64,000 nt of DNA from Salinisphaera sp002433465 (GCF_040361435.1 NZ_APNL01000015.1:41875-105874); one strand, 5' to 3'; positions 53,649 to 63,647 are shown, numbered from the stretch's first letter. Numbers and translations are program-made. The notes: generated by a model from the sequence alone, not told the origin.

Positions 53649-55214
53649 ATGGCTTCGTCGCTGGCGCGATCCACGAGCACGGTCGGTGTGATGACGCTGT
53701 TATCGCGCGTGCTCGGGTTCCTGCGCGATGTGATTTTCGCGGTGATGTTCGGCGCGGGCGTGGGCATGGACGCGTTTCTCGTCGCCTTCAAGATCCCCAA
53801 CTTCATGCGCCGACTGTTTGCCGAGGGCGCCTTCGCGCAGTCGTTCGTGCCGGTGCTGTCCGCGACCAAGAGCCGAGATACCGGGGCTGATGTCCAGCAT
53901 CTCATCGATGTGGTCGCCGGCACGCTGGGGCTCATTCTTTTCGGCATTACCGTGGTGGGCGTGTTGGCCGCGCCGGCGTTGATCTATGTGTTCGCGCCGG
54001 GCTTTGCACAGCAGCCGGAACAGTTCGAGCTCGCCGTCGATCTGCTGCGATTCACTTTTCCCTATCTGCTGTTCATCTCGCTGACCGCGCTGGCAGGCGG
54101 GATTCTCAATACGTATGGGCGTTTCAGCGTGCCGGCGTTCACGCCGGTGCTGCTTAACGTATGCCTGATCGGCGCGGCCATCGGTTTGGCGCCGTATTTC
54201 GCGCGTCCCGAGATGGCGCTTGCCGTTGGCGTGCTCGTGGCGGGCGTGGTGCAGCTGGCGTTTCAGGTGCCGTTTCTGTTGCAGATCGACCGGTTGCCGC
54301 GCCCGCGCTGGGGTTGGTCAGAGCCGCAGGTACGGCGCATTCTGTCGCTGATGCTGCCGATTCTGTTCGGTTCGTCGGTGGCCCAGCTCAATCTGCTGCT
54401 CGATACCGTCATTGCCTCGCTGCTGGCCGCCGGTAGCGTGAGCTGGCTCTATTATGCCGATCGCTTGATGGAGTTTCCGCTCGGCGTTTTCTCCATCGCC
54501 ATCGCCACCGTCATCCTGCCGAGCTTGTCGGCGCGTCATGCAAGCAAGTCGGCACGTGAATTTTCCGATACGCTGGACTGGGCGCTGCGGCTGCTGGCCG
54601 TGGTGGGGCTGCCGGCGATGGTGGGCATGTTCGTGCTTGCCGGGCCGCTGGTGACGACGTTGTTCAATTATCACTCGTTCGACGGGCACGACGCGCTGAT
54701 GAGTCAGTATGCGTTGATGGCCTATGCGCTGGGATTCATGGGGTTTTCGTTGGTCAAGGTGCTGGTTACCGGATTTTTCTCGCGCGAGGACTCACGCACG
54801 CCGGTGCGCTGTGGGGTGATATCGCTGATCGGCGCCATGGTGATGAATCTGTCGTTCGTGGGATTGTTCACCTATATGGGCTGGCCGGCGCCGCATGCAG
54901 GACTGGCGCTGGCGACATCATTGGGCGCATTCATCAACGCCGGGTTGCTCTACCGCTATTTGCGTCAGGCTGACGTCTACCAACCGAGTGCGGCCTGGGG
55001 CCGGCTGATACTGCAGGTCGGTGTCGGCTGTATTGCCATGGGCGGCGTGCTTTGGGTCGGCGCTGCGGATCTGTCCGTGTGGGTCGCGCGCGGCGCGCTG
55101 GCCCGGGTTGAATGGCTTCTGATATGGATTGGTGCCGGTATCGGCGTGTATTTCCTCGTACTCGCGCTGCTCGGGGTGCGCCCGCGCCAGTTCATCATGC
55201 GGGAAACGGGTTAA
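53649..55214 (+). CDS. murJ: Lipid II flippase MurJ
   Basis: A 521-residue MOP-superfamily flippase with about 14 hydrophobic segments that moves lipid II across the inner membrane for peptidoglycan synthesis. The N-terminus TLLSRVLGFLRDVIFAVMFGAG with the conserved Arg pairs and NFMRRLFAEGAFAQSFVPVL are diagnostic. ATG at 53649 has an AGGAT site. It is followed two bases later by ribF. Confidence 0.96.
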   Translation: MASSLARSTSTVGVMTLLSRVLGFLRDVIFAVMFGAGVGMDAFLVAFKIPNFMRRLFAEGAFAQSFVPVLSATKSRDTGADVQHLIDVVAGTLGLILFGITVVGVLAAPALIYVFAPGFAQQPEQFELAVDLLRFTFPYLLFISLTALAGGILNTYGRFSVPAFTPVLLNVCLIGAAIGLAPYFARPEMALAVGVLVAGVVQLAFQVPFLLQIDRLPRPRWGWSEPQVRRILSLMLPILFGSSVAQLNLLLDTVIASLLAAGSVSWLYYADRLMEFPLGVFSIAIATVILPSLSARHASKSAREFSDTLDWALRLLAVVGLPAMVGMFVLAGPLVTTLFNYHSFDGHDALMSQYALMAYALGFMGFSLVKVLVTGFFSREDSRTPVRCGVISLIGAMVMNLSFVGLFTYMGWPAPHAGLALATSLGAFINAGLLYRYLRQADVYQPSAAWGRLILQVGVGCIAMGGVLWVGAADLSVWVARGALARVEWLLIWIGAGIGVYFLVLALLGVRPRQFIMRETG

Positions 55215-55216
55215 GC

Positions 55217-56155
55217 ATGCGTATTGTCCGTAACGTTCGCCGCATGAGCGCACTCGACCACGGCTGCGCGCTCACGATCGGCAATTTCGATGGTTTGCAT
55301 CGCGGTCATCAGGCGATCGTGCGTCAATTGCGCGAGCGCGCCCAGGCGCTAGGCGTACCCAGCGTGCTGATGAGCTTCGAGCCCATGCCGCGCGAATTCT
55401 TCGCCCCGGAGCGCGCGCCGGCGCGGTTGTCGTCGCCGCGCGAAAAGATGCGTATGGCCCAGGCACTGGGCGTGGATATCTTTGCCTGGGCACGTTTCGA
55501 TGCCGAGTTTGCCGGCATGTCGCCGCACGCGTTTCTGGAAGATCTGCTGTCGGCGCGCCTGAATGCGCACTATCTGTTGGTGGGCGAGGACTTTCGCTTT
55601 GGCCAGAAGCGCGCCGGCGATATCGAAACCCTGCGGGCATTCGCCCACGACCGCGAGATGGAGGTGGCACCGCTGCCGGACGTCCAGGTCGACGGTGCGC
55701 GCGTCAGCTCCACGCGGGTGCGCGACGCGCTCGCCGCCGGCGACGTGGCCCAGGCCAACCGTCTGCTCGGCCACGCCTACTGGGTGAGTGGCCGGGTGGT
55801 TCAGGGCGAGCGGCTCGGGCGGACGCTGGGTTTTCCCACCGCCAATATTCGGCTCGCACGCAAGCCCGCGCCGCGCTATGGGGTCTATGCGGTCTGGGTG
55901 TATATGGCCGACGGCGTGCGCCGGGCCGGGGCGGCGAGCTTTGGCATACGTCCGACCGTGAACGGCCGCGAGCCGCTGCTGGAAGTCTTCGTGCTCGATT
56001 TTGACGGCGATTTATACGGCCAGCGGATTGACGTATCCTTCGAAGCGTTCATTCGTGCCGAAGAGCGCTATGATTCGCTCGACGCCTTGACCGCCCAGAT
56101 GCATCGCGATGTCGCCCGCGTGCGGTCGCATCTGCAAGAGCCGGAATCCCCATGA
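55217..56155 (+). CDS. ribF: Bifunctional riboflavin kinase/FAD synthetase
   Basis: A 312-residue enzyme making FMN and FAD. The nucleotidyltransferase half starts with ALTIGNFDGLHRGHQAIV and contains VGEDFRFGQKRAGDIETL; the kinase half has GRTLGFPTANIRL and the AASFGIRPTVNG block. ATG at 55217 is fixed by MRIVRNV. It overlaps lspA by four bases; in relatives ileS lies between them. Confidence 0.95.
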   Translation: MRIVRNVRRMSALDHGCALTIGNFDGLHRGHQAIVRQLRERAQALGVPSVLMSFEPMPREFFAPERAPARLSSPREKMRMAQALGVDIFAWARFDAEFAGMSPHAFLEDLLSARLNAHYLLVGEDFRFGQKRAGDIETLRAFAHDREMEVAPLPDVQVDGARVSSTRVRDALAAGDVAQANRLLGHAYWVSGRVVQGERLGRTLGFPTANIRLARKPAPRYGVYAVWVYMADGVRRAGAASFGIRPTVNGREPLLEVFVLDFDGDLYGQRIDVSFEAFIRAEERYDSLDALTAQMHRDVARVRSHLQEPESP

Positions 56156-56661
56156 CGTTATCGACCGACAAGACGCGTACGTCCGACGAGCGCGGCTTCC
56201 AACTACAGAACGTGCACTGGCTGTGGCTATCGGCGGCGGTAATCGCCGTCGACCAGATCACCAAGCAATTGGTGGTGAACAACCTCGAGCTGTTCGACCG
56301 CATCCCGCTGTTCAGCTGGCTGAACCTCACCCTGATGCACAACACCGGCGCCGCATTCAGCATATTCGCCGGCGCCACACCGTGGTTCTTCGTAGGGTTG
56401 AGCGTCGTCGTGGCGGTCGGCATTCTCGTATGGATGCGCCGCCACCCCCACGGCGAGCGGCTGGTTGCCAGCGCGCTGGCCCTGATCATGGGCGGCGCGC
56501 TCGGTAATGCCATCGACCGCGCCGCGCGAGGCTATGTCGTCGACTTCGTCGATTTTCATATCTACGGCTGGCACTACCCGGCATTCAACGTGGCCGACAG
56601 CGCGATCGTGCTCGGTGCGATTCTGATGGGCATCGATATGCTGCGCCCCCGGCGGCATTAG
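56152..56661 (+). CDS. lspA: Signal peptidase II
   Basis: A 169-residue four-segment inner-membrane aspartyl protease cleaving prolipoprotein signal peptides. Catalytic aspartates D122 (GNAIDR) and D149 (FNVADSAI), the conserved NTGAAFS near 64-70 and VVDFVDF near 129-135 are present. Its start overlaps the ribF stop as ATGA, which is unusual because ileS is expected here. Confidence 0.95.
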   Translation: MTLSTDKTRTSDERGFQLQNVHWLWLSAAVIAVDQITKQLVVNNLELFDRIPLFSWLNLTLMHNTGAAFSIFAGATPWFFVGLSVVVAVGILVWMRRHPHGERLVASALALIMGGALGNAIDRAARGYVVDFVDFHIYGWHYPAFNVADSAIVLGAILMGIDMLRPRRH

Positions 56662-57076
56662 AAGATCGCCAGGTATACGCCGCGCGGGCAGCGAGCGCGG
56701 CAGTCCGATAATTCTCGTCTTGCAGTGAGCCATGCTGACTTCGACAGCCGGTCGACAAGAGCGTTTGCTCGCTGGAAATCGTGGGCTCGGACGACGCTTG
56801 TGTCAGGCACGCGTAGACCGCCAGGGCGCGTGGTCGCCTAATTATTGGGCTGGGTGTTGTGTCTGCCTAAAGCCCAGACCGGTCGGTAAAAGTTGATGGC
56901 AACGGGCTAGGACTTCTTACAGGTCCGCCGCCTGACGGCCGTTTGCTTGTTAGGCAACCCGCAGCCGCGCCCCGCTGCACTTCGGCCTGATTGCTATCCC
57001 GGACTACCTTGACCGCTAGCTGACGATGACCGATACCGTGCTGCTATAGCCTTGCGACAGGCGCCTGACTTCCCAT
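56662..57076. other. Gene-free stretch between lspA and pilE
   Basis: 415 bp with no credible open frame. TGGGCT and AGCCCA (about 56846-56875) could form a hairpin with a 20-nt loop. GCCTAAT (about 56836) and GTTAGGC (about 56957) look like opposed attC cores but lack the inner paired arms. Relatives often carry fkpB and ispH here. No recognisable remnant of either was seen by eye. Confidence 0.4.
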
Positions 57077-57490
57077 CTACCAGCATTGTTGGCTGATCGC
57101 AGCGCCAACAGCGGCATCGTTCGCGGTTTTTTGCCCACGCTGGTTGATAGTCAGCTTTCTGCAGTCGTCGTTGGTTTGATCGTTCTGGGCGTTGGCAGAT
57201 ATCTGAAAGCCATTCGCGTCGGCGCTGTCGATGTTGAGCGTATAAGCCTCATTCTCTGTTTCCGCGGCCATGCCGAGATCGGCGAGGTTCTGGGTATAGC
57301 TGTACTGAGTGGTGTAGAGGCGCTCCTGGCGATTCGCGGCCTGCAAGAGCGCGCTCTGCGCATCCGCCCGTCGCGATTTGCGCACCTGGTCGAGATAAGA
57401 GGGGTAGGCGATCGCGGCCAGAATGCCGACGATCGCCACCGTGATCATGAGCTCGATAAGCGTGAAGCCGTATGTTTTGCGTTGTCGCAT
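57077..57490 (-). CDS. pilE: Minor type IV pilin PilE
   Basis: A 137-residue pilin-like protein. Cleavage motif G8|FTLIELMITVAIVGILAAIAYP with Glu +5, then the PilE-type YLDQVRKSRRADAQSALLQAANRQERLYTTQYSYT region (core KSRRADAQSALL). A C-terminal cysteine pair (DDCRKL, QQCW) forms the D-loop. Last gene of the fimT-pilE cluster, 14 nt after pilY1. Confidence 0.92.
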   Translation of the reverse strand: MRQRKTYGFTLIELMITVAIVGILAAIAYPSYLDQVRKSRRADAQSALLQAANRQERLYTTQYSYTQNLADLGMAAETENEAYTLNIDSADANGFQISANAQNDQTNDDCRKLTINQRGQKTANDAAVGAAISQQCW

Positions 57491-57504
57491 GGTCTATCGC
57501 CTAT

Positions 57505-60500
57505 CTATCGCCTGATCTCGCGCCAGCTGACGCGCTGGTTGGTGTTCTGGCCGGCATCCAGCAGCCAGGCGATATTACCTCCATCGCTCGTGTTGGAATT
57601 CACCTGCACAGTCCCGTCATCGTTAATGCTCACCCCCAGGCCACCGACGGGCGACGACGTCCCGAGCACGATGCCGGAAGGGGCGACCTTATCGTTATCC
57701 CCGCCGATCAGATCGGCGCTATCGTGCTTTCGGTTTCCGTCCAGATCGAATATGGGACGTTCTGTCCGTCCGCCCGTATCGGCCCGCACGGCCATGATCG
57801 CGCCGGTCGCTTCCAAAGTGCACGTCTGCTCCGGCGGGACCAGGGTAGTGAACACTACCAGATCACCCACAAGCGTCGGCGTGTTGATCAGCAGCTCCCC
57901 ACTGCCCGAAGGCATGTCCATAAACCAGCCACGCTGGCCGTCGCCGCCGCTGCTGCCGGTGTCGTAGCTGACCGGGTTATCGCTGACGACACGGTAGGTC
58001 GTGTCGCCGGATTTGACGTTTGTCACCGTCTGCTGCTGAAGGTTGGCGCGCGTGAAGTTGGCGGACGGGCTCGGCTTCTTTGCAGCGCTGCTTTCACGGT
58101 AGCTGAATACGTCGGCGTCCCAAACACCGTAGAAGCTGTTTCGTGCGCCCGCGTTGAACAGGGCGTCGGTCTTTTCCAGATACTTGCCGGTCCCGAAGTA
58201 CACCATCACGCCATAACCGGGGCCGTAGGGGTGAACGCCGACCTGGGGCGCCATGGTGATGGGCTGTACGCTGCCGCCCGGGCCCCTGGCCGTGAACAGC
58301 TTTTTCACGGACCACTCGGAAGACGATTTCGACGTCAGATCGAACCGCCACATGTTGCCGTACAGATCGCCCGCATAGACGTAGTCGATAATGAAATCGT
58401 TATCGACATCGATCGGCGTGACCTCGCTCAGACCGTTCGGGTAGGCACTGGCCGCCGGCGCGGAATTTGTATCGATGGCGCTACGAATCGGTTCGCCATC
58501 GGCCATCCGTACGATATGGAGAGACGCGCTGCGGCCAGCGCTGTTGTAGCCGTTGCCGAACAGGGCAGCCCAGTCGCCGTTATGAAGACGCGAGATGGAG
58601 GGCTTGCCGTAGGTCTGGCCGAGTGCGCCGGACGCGGTGTACTCCCACAGAACCGTGCTTGAGGCGTTGGCTTCGCTGAAGTTGTCCGGATCGGTGATGT
58701 CTAGCGCATAAATCGCGTTACCGCCGTTGTTCATGCCGCCGACGAGCACCGAGCGCCACTTGCCGCCGAAGAACGCGTCGCCGGTCGCTGGGGAACCGTC
58801 GACATAGTAGCGATGCGTATACTCCGGCTGGGTCAGCGCACCCACGTCGTCGAGCAGGGTGCCCGGCACATACGCCAGACGCTCCACGCCGCCGTCCACG
58901 CCGCTGCTTGCCTCGAATCCGTGCAGCATGCCGTCGTTGGCACCCACATAAACCATGGGTGTGCGATTGGCTTGTTGCTGGGCGAAGCCGTTGCCGCCCG
59001 GATTGCTGTACGCGCTCCCGTTTTCAGGAAAACGGCCCGCGTTTCCTTCCAGGTGTTTGTCTTTCCAAACGGTCGGGTAGCGGACGAACTTCGGTTCGGC
59101 GACATAGGCCGGGGTGGATTGGACGATATCGCCCAGAACGTGGTCGCCGCGATTGCGAAACGGCCCGCCCTTGCTTCTTTCCTGAGTTCGGTCGCCGCGC
59201 AGATAGTTGATCTTGTCGGCGTTCAGATTGAGCGTGGCGTACAAGGATTCGAGTACGCTGGGACGAAACGCCTTGCCGGTGTACTTGCCGCCGTTCGCGG
59301 TCGCGGTCAGTACGACTCGATTGCCTGGGCTGGGTATTTTTTCCGATGCCTTCCATACAGGCGTTTGTGCGACACCGCTGTTGGAAAGCCGGAACGTCTT
59401 GAGATCGCCTGACCAGTCGCTGCCCGAGTAAGTGGCCTGAAAAGCCAGGCTCTCGGACGACAGGCTGCGCGAATTAAGCGCAACGCCGCCGAACGAGCCG
59501 TCCTGGTTGAGAATTTCGTCCAGGGCGCCGGTAAAGGCGCTTGCGACCTCCACCGGCGTGCGCGCGTTGAGCAGCTTGCCGCGCGAATTGATGGTGGCGT
59601 GCCAAAGGTCGTCGATCTGTTCGCTGCCGAAGTTGTTCAGGTTGGGCAGGGCGGACCAGTTAGGCTTGTTGTCCCGATAAATCCGTTCGTCGGTGTAGTT
59701 CTGGTTGGGGTCGAACAGAACGCCGCGCTGGCCGAGGGTCACGCCGAGCGTGACCATATGCAGGTCGGTTTCGCAATCGAGCCAGGGGTCCGGACGGGCA
59801 TCGCCACAACCGGCGGGCACCCGCAGTTGGTTGCGCTCAAAGCTGCCGACGCGGCCAAGGTTTTCGTAGTATTGCATCGCAACGTCGGCGATCGAGTTCG
59901 ACTCATTGTCGCCAAACGGCGCGCCGTAGCGGGCATTGGCACGACTGTTGAGGTCGGCATTGTCGACGCCGCTGACCGAAGAAGTGTTGTAACCGTCGGT
60001 GAACAGAATCGCGAAGTTGCGCTGACAAGCGGATTGGATAATGTTCGAGTTGTTGCGCAGCTGTTCGCCCAGGTACTTCAACGCCGGGCGGTTCGGGGTG
60101 CCGCGGGCCTGTGAAAAGTCGGTATTGAAGACCTGGCTGTAGAAATCGGCGCGTCCATCGGGCTGAGAGCTGTTTTCGATACCCAGGTTGCGCATGACCA
60201 GGTTGGCCGAGCTGTTCTGGTTGGCCTGGTTGATTGTGCAGGCACCGACACGCACGCCGCTGATCTCGTCGAACGCGGCGACTACGCCGGCTCGGGTTGC
60301 CAGATGACGCTTGCGGTAATAGGTATACCAGTTGGCAAAATTCTGGATGGCCTTGTTATAGGCCGCGGTGCTGACGAAATTGCCGGGTTTGATCTCGTAG
60401 CCTGTAAGGGTCTTGTCGCCGTTGGGGGCATGGCCGACGCGGGTGGGCGAGCCGGATTTCCAGCCGAAAGAAGCAGGCAGAGGTATGTTAGAAGGCAGGT

Positions 60501-61218
60501 AGAACGTCGCGGGAAAGTAGGAGATCGGGACAAGCTGGTTGTTGTTGAATGTCGCCGTGCTCGAGCTGGTCTTCCATTCGTAACCGTATTCGCGACAACC
60601 GAAAAAGCTGAAGCGTACGCAGACGAGATCGGCATACCGGACGTTGCCGAACGGCGTGTTATTGAACACGGCGAAGGTATAGCCGTCGTCCGTGCGCTCA
60701 AGCACCTGGGTCAGGTTGAGCCTGTGGCTGCCGGTGACAGGATCGGCCGGTGCGTTCGTGGGGCTGCTATTAGGCTTGCCAAGCCACGGATCGTATGTAG
60801 GCACCGACGGGTCAAAATAAGCGCTGTTGTAAGCCGGGGAGCGCGCGAACGCGAAGGCCGGAATGGGCGGGGCCGCGTAGTAGTTCGAATAGATACGACG
60901 GTCGCGATCGGAGCCGTTGTAACCGTTCGGGAAAAGATAGGCGTAGGCGTTGTTGCTGCTCTGGACGAAGCCGCTGCCGGTCCACGTCGAACTGCGGTTG
61001 CCATCCCAGTACAGCAGGCCGCTGTCAGTGGGAAACAGCGTTTCGAAATCCATCGAGCCCGAGTCGTCGACCGCGACCAGAATATTCGGTGGCACATTCA
61101 CGCCGGACAGAAGCGGGCGATCGGCCAGATCGAGGTTCTGTGCGAACACCGTGCTCGTACTGAGCGCGAATGCGATCCAGAACAGGCCCAGGCGAAGTAT
61201 GCGAGATTTAGTAAGCAT
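57505..61218 (-). CDS. pilY1: Type IV pilus tip protein PilY1
   Basis: A 1237-residue secreted protein: signal peptide to TVFAQN (residue about 27), a von Willebrand A-like domain with MIDAS DDSGS (residues 51-55), and a C-terminal beta-propeller of PilY1 type with the calcium site DVDNDFIIDYVYAGD near 936-950. PilY1 supports pilus extension, adhesion and surface sensing. The start at 61218 is fixed by the signal peptide; 89 upstream open codons lack one. Confidence 0.93.
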   Translation of the reverse strand: MLTKSRILRLGLFWIAFALSTSTVFAQNLDLADRPLLSGVNVPPNILVAVDDSGSMDFETLFPTDSGLLYWDGNRSSTWTGSGFVQSSNNAYAYLFPNGYNGSDRDRRIYSNYYAAPPIPAFAFARSPAYNSAYFDPSVPTYDPWLGKPNSSPTNAPADPVTGSHRLNLTQVLERTDDGYTFAVFNNTPFGNVRYADLVCVRFSFFGCREYGYEWKTSSSTATFNNNQLVPISYFPATFYLPSNIPLPASFGWKSGSPTRVGHAPNGDKTLTGYEIKPGNFVSTAAYNKAIQNFANWYTYYRKRHLATRAGVVAAFDEISGVRVGACTINQANQNSSANLVMRNLGIENSSQPDGRADFYSQVFNTDFSQARGTPNRPALKYLGEQLRNNSNIIQSACQRNFAILFTDGYNTSSVSGVDNADLNSRANARYGAPFGDNESNSIADVAMQYYENLGRVGSFERNQLRVPAGCGDARPDPWLDCETDLHMVTLGVTLGQRGVLFDPNQNYTDERIYRDNKPNWSALPNLNNFGSEQIDDLWHATINSRGKLLNARTPVEVASAFTGALDEILNQDGSFGGVALNSRSLSSESLAFQATYSGSDWSGDLKTFRLSNSGVAQTPVWKASEKIPSPGNRVVLTATANGGKYTGKAFRPSVLESLYATLNLNADKINYLRGDRTQERSKGGPFRNRGDHVLGDIVQSTPAYVAEPKFVRYPTVWKDKHLEGNAGRFPENGSAYSNPGGNGFAQQQANRTPMVYVGANDGMLHGFEASSGVDGGVERLAYVPGTLLDDVGALTQPEYTHRYYVDGSPATGDAFFGGKWRSVLVGGMNNGGNAIYALDITDPDNFSEANASSTVLWEYTASGALGQTYGKPSISRLHNGDWAALFGNGYNSAGRSASLHIVRMADGEPIRSAIDTNSAPAASAYPNGLSEVTPIDVDNDFIIDYVYAGDLYGNMWRFDLTSKSSSEWSVKKLFTARGPGGSVQPITMAPQVGVHPYGPGYGVMVYFGTGKYLEKTDALFNAGARNSFYGVWDADVFSYRESSAAKKPSPSANFTRANLQQQTVTNVKSGDTTYRVVSDNPVSYDTGSSGGDGQRGWFMDMPSGSGELLINTPTLVGDLVVFTTLVPPEQTCTLEATGAIMAVRADTGGRTERPIFDLDGNRKHDSADLIGGDNDKVAPSGIVLGTSSPVGGLGVSINDDGTVQVNSNTSDGGNIAWLLDAGQNTNQRVSWREIRR

Positions 61219-61232
61219 GAGATCGCCTCGAC

Positions 61233-61850
61233 TTAACGTGGGGTTCGTTCGTAGATGCTTTGAGTAACAGCGATGGCGGCCGGATTGGCGCCGCGCGCGA
61301 ACGCCGTGATGCGGTAGCGAATCGAGCCGTCCCCTTCTTCCGTCCCACAAACGCCGACGAGCACGCTGCTTTCGCACTCCTCGACGTCTTCGATGACGTA
61401 GCGCACCGTCGGCGCCGGTGTGGAACTGCCGCCCGCTGCGGCAGGCGGAGAATAGGTCTGGATCGCAGCAGAACCCGAATCCCATATCGCCGGGTCGAAG
61501 TAATCCGCCCCGCTGTTGCCATCGAATACGCGCGCCTGACAGACCACGAGCGTGTTCGGATTATTCGCGCTGTCGTTATTGCCGCTGTTGGCATCGAAAG
61601 AGCAGGCGCGCGTCTGCAGGTCGGGCGTCACTGCGGGCGACAGCCGCAGTTCGGCGGCGCGTAGGGCCGCATCCGCCGCCTGACGGGCCTGCGATTTTTC
61701 GCGCAGGTTGGAGGCCATGCGTTCCTGCAACGTCGAAGAGCTGATCGCCGAAACGGCGAGCAGGGTAATGACCACTAGAAAGATCAGGCTCGTCACGAGC
61801 ACGAAGCCGTTTTCGGTGCGGGGTTTCGGTAGCTTGATCGTATGTTTCAT
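61233..61850 (-). CDS. pilX: Minor pilin PilX
   Basis: A 205-residue GspK-like minor pilin. After G15 the segment FVLVTSLIFLVVITLLAVSAI has Thr rather than Glu at +5, the usual PilX/GspK deviation; QERMASNLREKSQARQAADAALRAAE (core ERMASNLREKSQA) is the PilX_N signature. It overlaps pilW by four bases and precedes pilY1. Confidence 0.9.
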   Translation of the reverse strand: MKHTIKLPKPRTENGFVLVTSLIFLVVITLLAVSAISSSTLQERMASNLREKSQARQAADAALRAAELRLSPAVTPDLQTRACSFDANSGNNDSANNPNTLVVCQARVFDGNSGADYFDPAIWDSGSAAIQTYSPPAAAGGSSTPAPTVRYVIEDVEECESSVLVGVCGTEEGDGSIRYRITAFARGANPAAIAVTQSIYERTPR

Positions 61851-62608
61851 GGGATCGCGTTGCGTAGAGCGACGACCTGGTCGACCAGCTGGTATGCGTG
61901 ACGGTTGGTAGCGCTGAAATTGTTGCCGTAGGCGAAAGCGAAGTTGTGACTCGTCGCGGTGGGCGTGATGTTGTCCTCGCTTTCCAGCAACAGCTGCAGA
62001 CGAACGCTCACTACGTTGTCGGCATTGGCGCCGCCCACCGAGTTGGCGTAGGTATTGACCGAACCATCCCGGTCGGTATCTATGCCATAGGTCACCTTGA
62101 ATCGGGCCACGTTCTCTACGATCGGCTGCGGCACCGAACCGGACGAACGATCGCGGCACAGAAGGCTGTTCTGGTCGTTCACGTACAGCTCCAGGTCGGC
62201 CATCCTCAGGTTGCTGAGTGGCAATTCGGCCACGCCCGCGTCCGGACCGTTACAGCCGTCGTGGCTGGAGCCCGCCTGGAAGCGCAGACGCAGCGAGTCA
62301 TTCCCGTCCGCGCCGCCGCTGGTAGAGCTTACGAATGCAAGGTTGGCGAATGGTGAGCTGGCGCGGAACAGGTCGCGGGTGTCGATCTCCACGCGATAAC
62401 CGGCGTGTGCCACCACGTTTTCGATCACAAACGACGCCAGCCGAGCGTTTTCCTGCAGGCCGGCCATATCGCGCTGAAAGCTGAAGCTGTTGCGGTTGCT
62501 TAAAAGAATCTGCAGCACGCCGGCGAGCAGCACGAGCGAGACGACGAGGGCCACCATCAGCTCGACCAGGCTGAAGCCCGCGCTACGGTTGGGTTGCAAG
62601 GGCTTCAT
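61847..62608 (-). CDS. pilW: Minor pilin PilW
   Basis: A 253-residue minor pilin. Cleavage motif G11|FSLVELMVALVVSLVLLAGVLQI with Glu +5; the PilW-type NRNSFSFQRDMAGLQENARLA segment (core MAGLQENARLA) follows. ATG at 62608 overlaps pilV. Forms the pilus tip with PilV, PilX, PilE, FimU and PilY1. Confidence 0.92.
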   Translation of the reverse strand: MKPLQPNRSAGFSLVELMVALVVSLVLLAGVLQILLSNRNSFSFQRDMAGLQENARLASFVIENVVAHAGYRVEIDTRDLFRASSPFANLAFVSSTSGGADGNDSLRLRFQAGSSHDGCNGPDAGVAELPLSNLRMADLELYVNDQNSLLCRDRSSGSVPQPIVENVARFKVTYGIDTDRDGSVNTYANSVGGANADNVVSVRLQLLLESEDNITPTATSHNFAFAYGNNFSATNRHAYQLVDQVVALRNAIP

Positions 62609-63117
62609 GGGCGCACCTCCGTTACGAAGGAGCGGCTCGTCGGCGCAGTAGAGCCGCTGGTGTCGTCGCGCTCCTGCCAGGTGATGGTGACCTGGTAGCG
62701 CAGGCATGCGGTGCCGTCGTTCTGTACACAGTTGATCGCGCCGCGCCCGCCCGGCAGCAGGCCCTGTCCGCTTGCGCTCTGATCGCCCAGCGATCGGTCC
62801 CAGACATAAGCGTCGTAGGTGGCCATTTGCGTGGGCGTGCAGGCGGTGCCGTTTTCACAGAGTGTCGGTGGCGAGCCAGCCGAGGGATTGTTCACGTTGT
62901 TATATGCATTGGCAGCAACCCCGGCCCGGTTCGCGCGCATGCGGTCGGCGATATTATCGGCGGCGAAAGTGGCCTGGGTTCGAGCCGAAGACACCTGGGT
63001 ATTGACGATGCTTACCGTCTGCAAGCCAAGCAGGCCAAGCAGGCCTATGGAAACGATCACGATCGTGACCAAGGCTTCCAGCAGGGTGAATCCGGCGTTA
63101 TGAATAGGATGGTTCAT
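62605..63117 (-). CDS. pilV: Minor pilin PilV
   Basis: A 170-residue minor pilin. Cleavage motif G9|FTLLEALVTIVIVSIGLLGLLGLQ with Glu +5, then TQATFAADNIADRMRANRAG, the PilV-type helix. GTG one codon upstream is an alternative start. It shares one base with fimT and four with pilW. Confidence 0.92.
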   Translation of the reverse strand: MNHPIHNAGFTLLEALVTIVIVSIGLLGLLGLQTVSIVNTQVSSARTQATFAADNIADRMRANRAGVAANAYNNVNNPSAGSPPTLCENGTACTPTQMATYDAYVWDRSLGDQSASGQGLLPGGRGAINCVQNDGTACLRYQVTITWQERDDTSGSTAPTSRSFVTEVRP

Positions 63118-63647
63118 CACGAGCCCCGGGCTTCCAGACGTTCGATACGTCCGCTGGTCGCGATACGGATTTGCGTGCTGTCGCTGGTGTCGTTGGAGGT
63201 GACGGTGAAGGTGCCGTTGCTCGTACGGGCGAAGCCGTTGGCATCGAAGACCACCGGTGTGCCGGTGCCGCGGCTGAAACCCACGTTAATGGTGCCGTCG
63301 AGGCGAGAATGCACGCGCAGGATATTGTCATTGGTCGCCGCGCTGGCGCCGGCCGCCGGCGCGAATATGATCCAGCCGTCGTTCCAACCGCCATTGCCGC
63401 AATTCGTCTGGTCCGAACTCGGACAAACATGGACCGGACGTCCACGCGTCACGGCTTCGCTCCGGGCGTAGTTGAAGTCGCCCACCAGGTCGTTCGCGTT
63501 TGCCGCGATCGTATTGCGCTGCACCATGCCCAGATAGGAGGGAATGGCGATCGCCAGCAGAATGGCGGCCACGGCGATGGTCACCAGCAGTTCCAGCAGG
63601 GTGAAGCCGCGGTTTGAGGTCGGAGCAGACGAACGCAGATTACGCAT
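63117..63647 (-). CDS. fimT: Minor pilin FimT/FimU
   Basis: A 176-residue GspH-like minor pilin. Cleavage motif G14|FTLLELLVTIAVAAILLAIAIP with Glu +5; the GspH/FimT domain has FNYARSEAVTRGRPVHVCPS and a Cys pair (HVCPS, TNCGNGGW). ATG at 63647 begins a short leader. First gene of the cluster, downstream of tRNA-Thr. FimU is the other possible name. Confidence 0.9.
   Translation of the reverse strand: MRNLRSSAPTSNRGFTLLELLVTIAVAAILLAIAIPSYLGMVQRNTIAANANDLVGDFNYARSEAVTRGRPVHVCPSSDQTNCGNGGWNDGWIIFAPAAGASAATNDNILRVHSRLDGTINVGFSRGTGTPVVFDANGFARTSNGTFTVTSNDTSDSTQIRIATSGRIERLEARGS

Noticed and set aside
56836..56963. Integron attC-like cores GCCTAAT and GTTAGGC
   Set aside because: One core deviates, the inner L boxes do not pair, and there is no integrase or cassette gene nearby.
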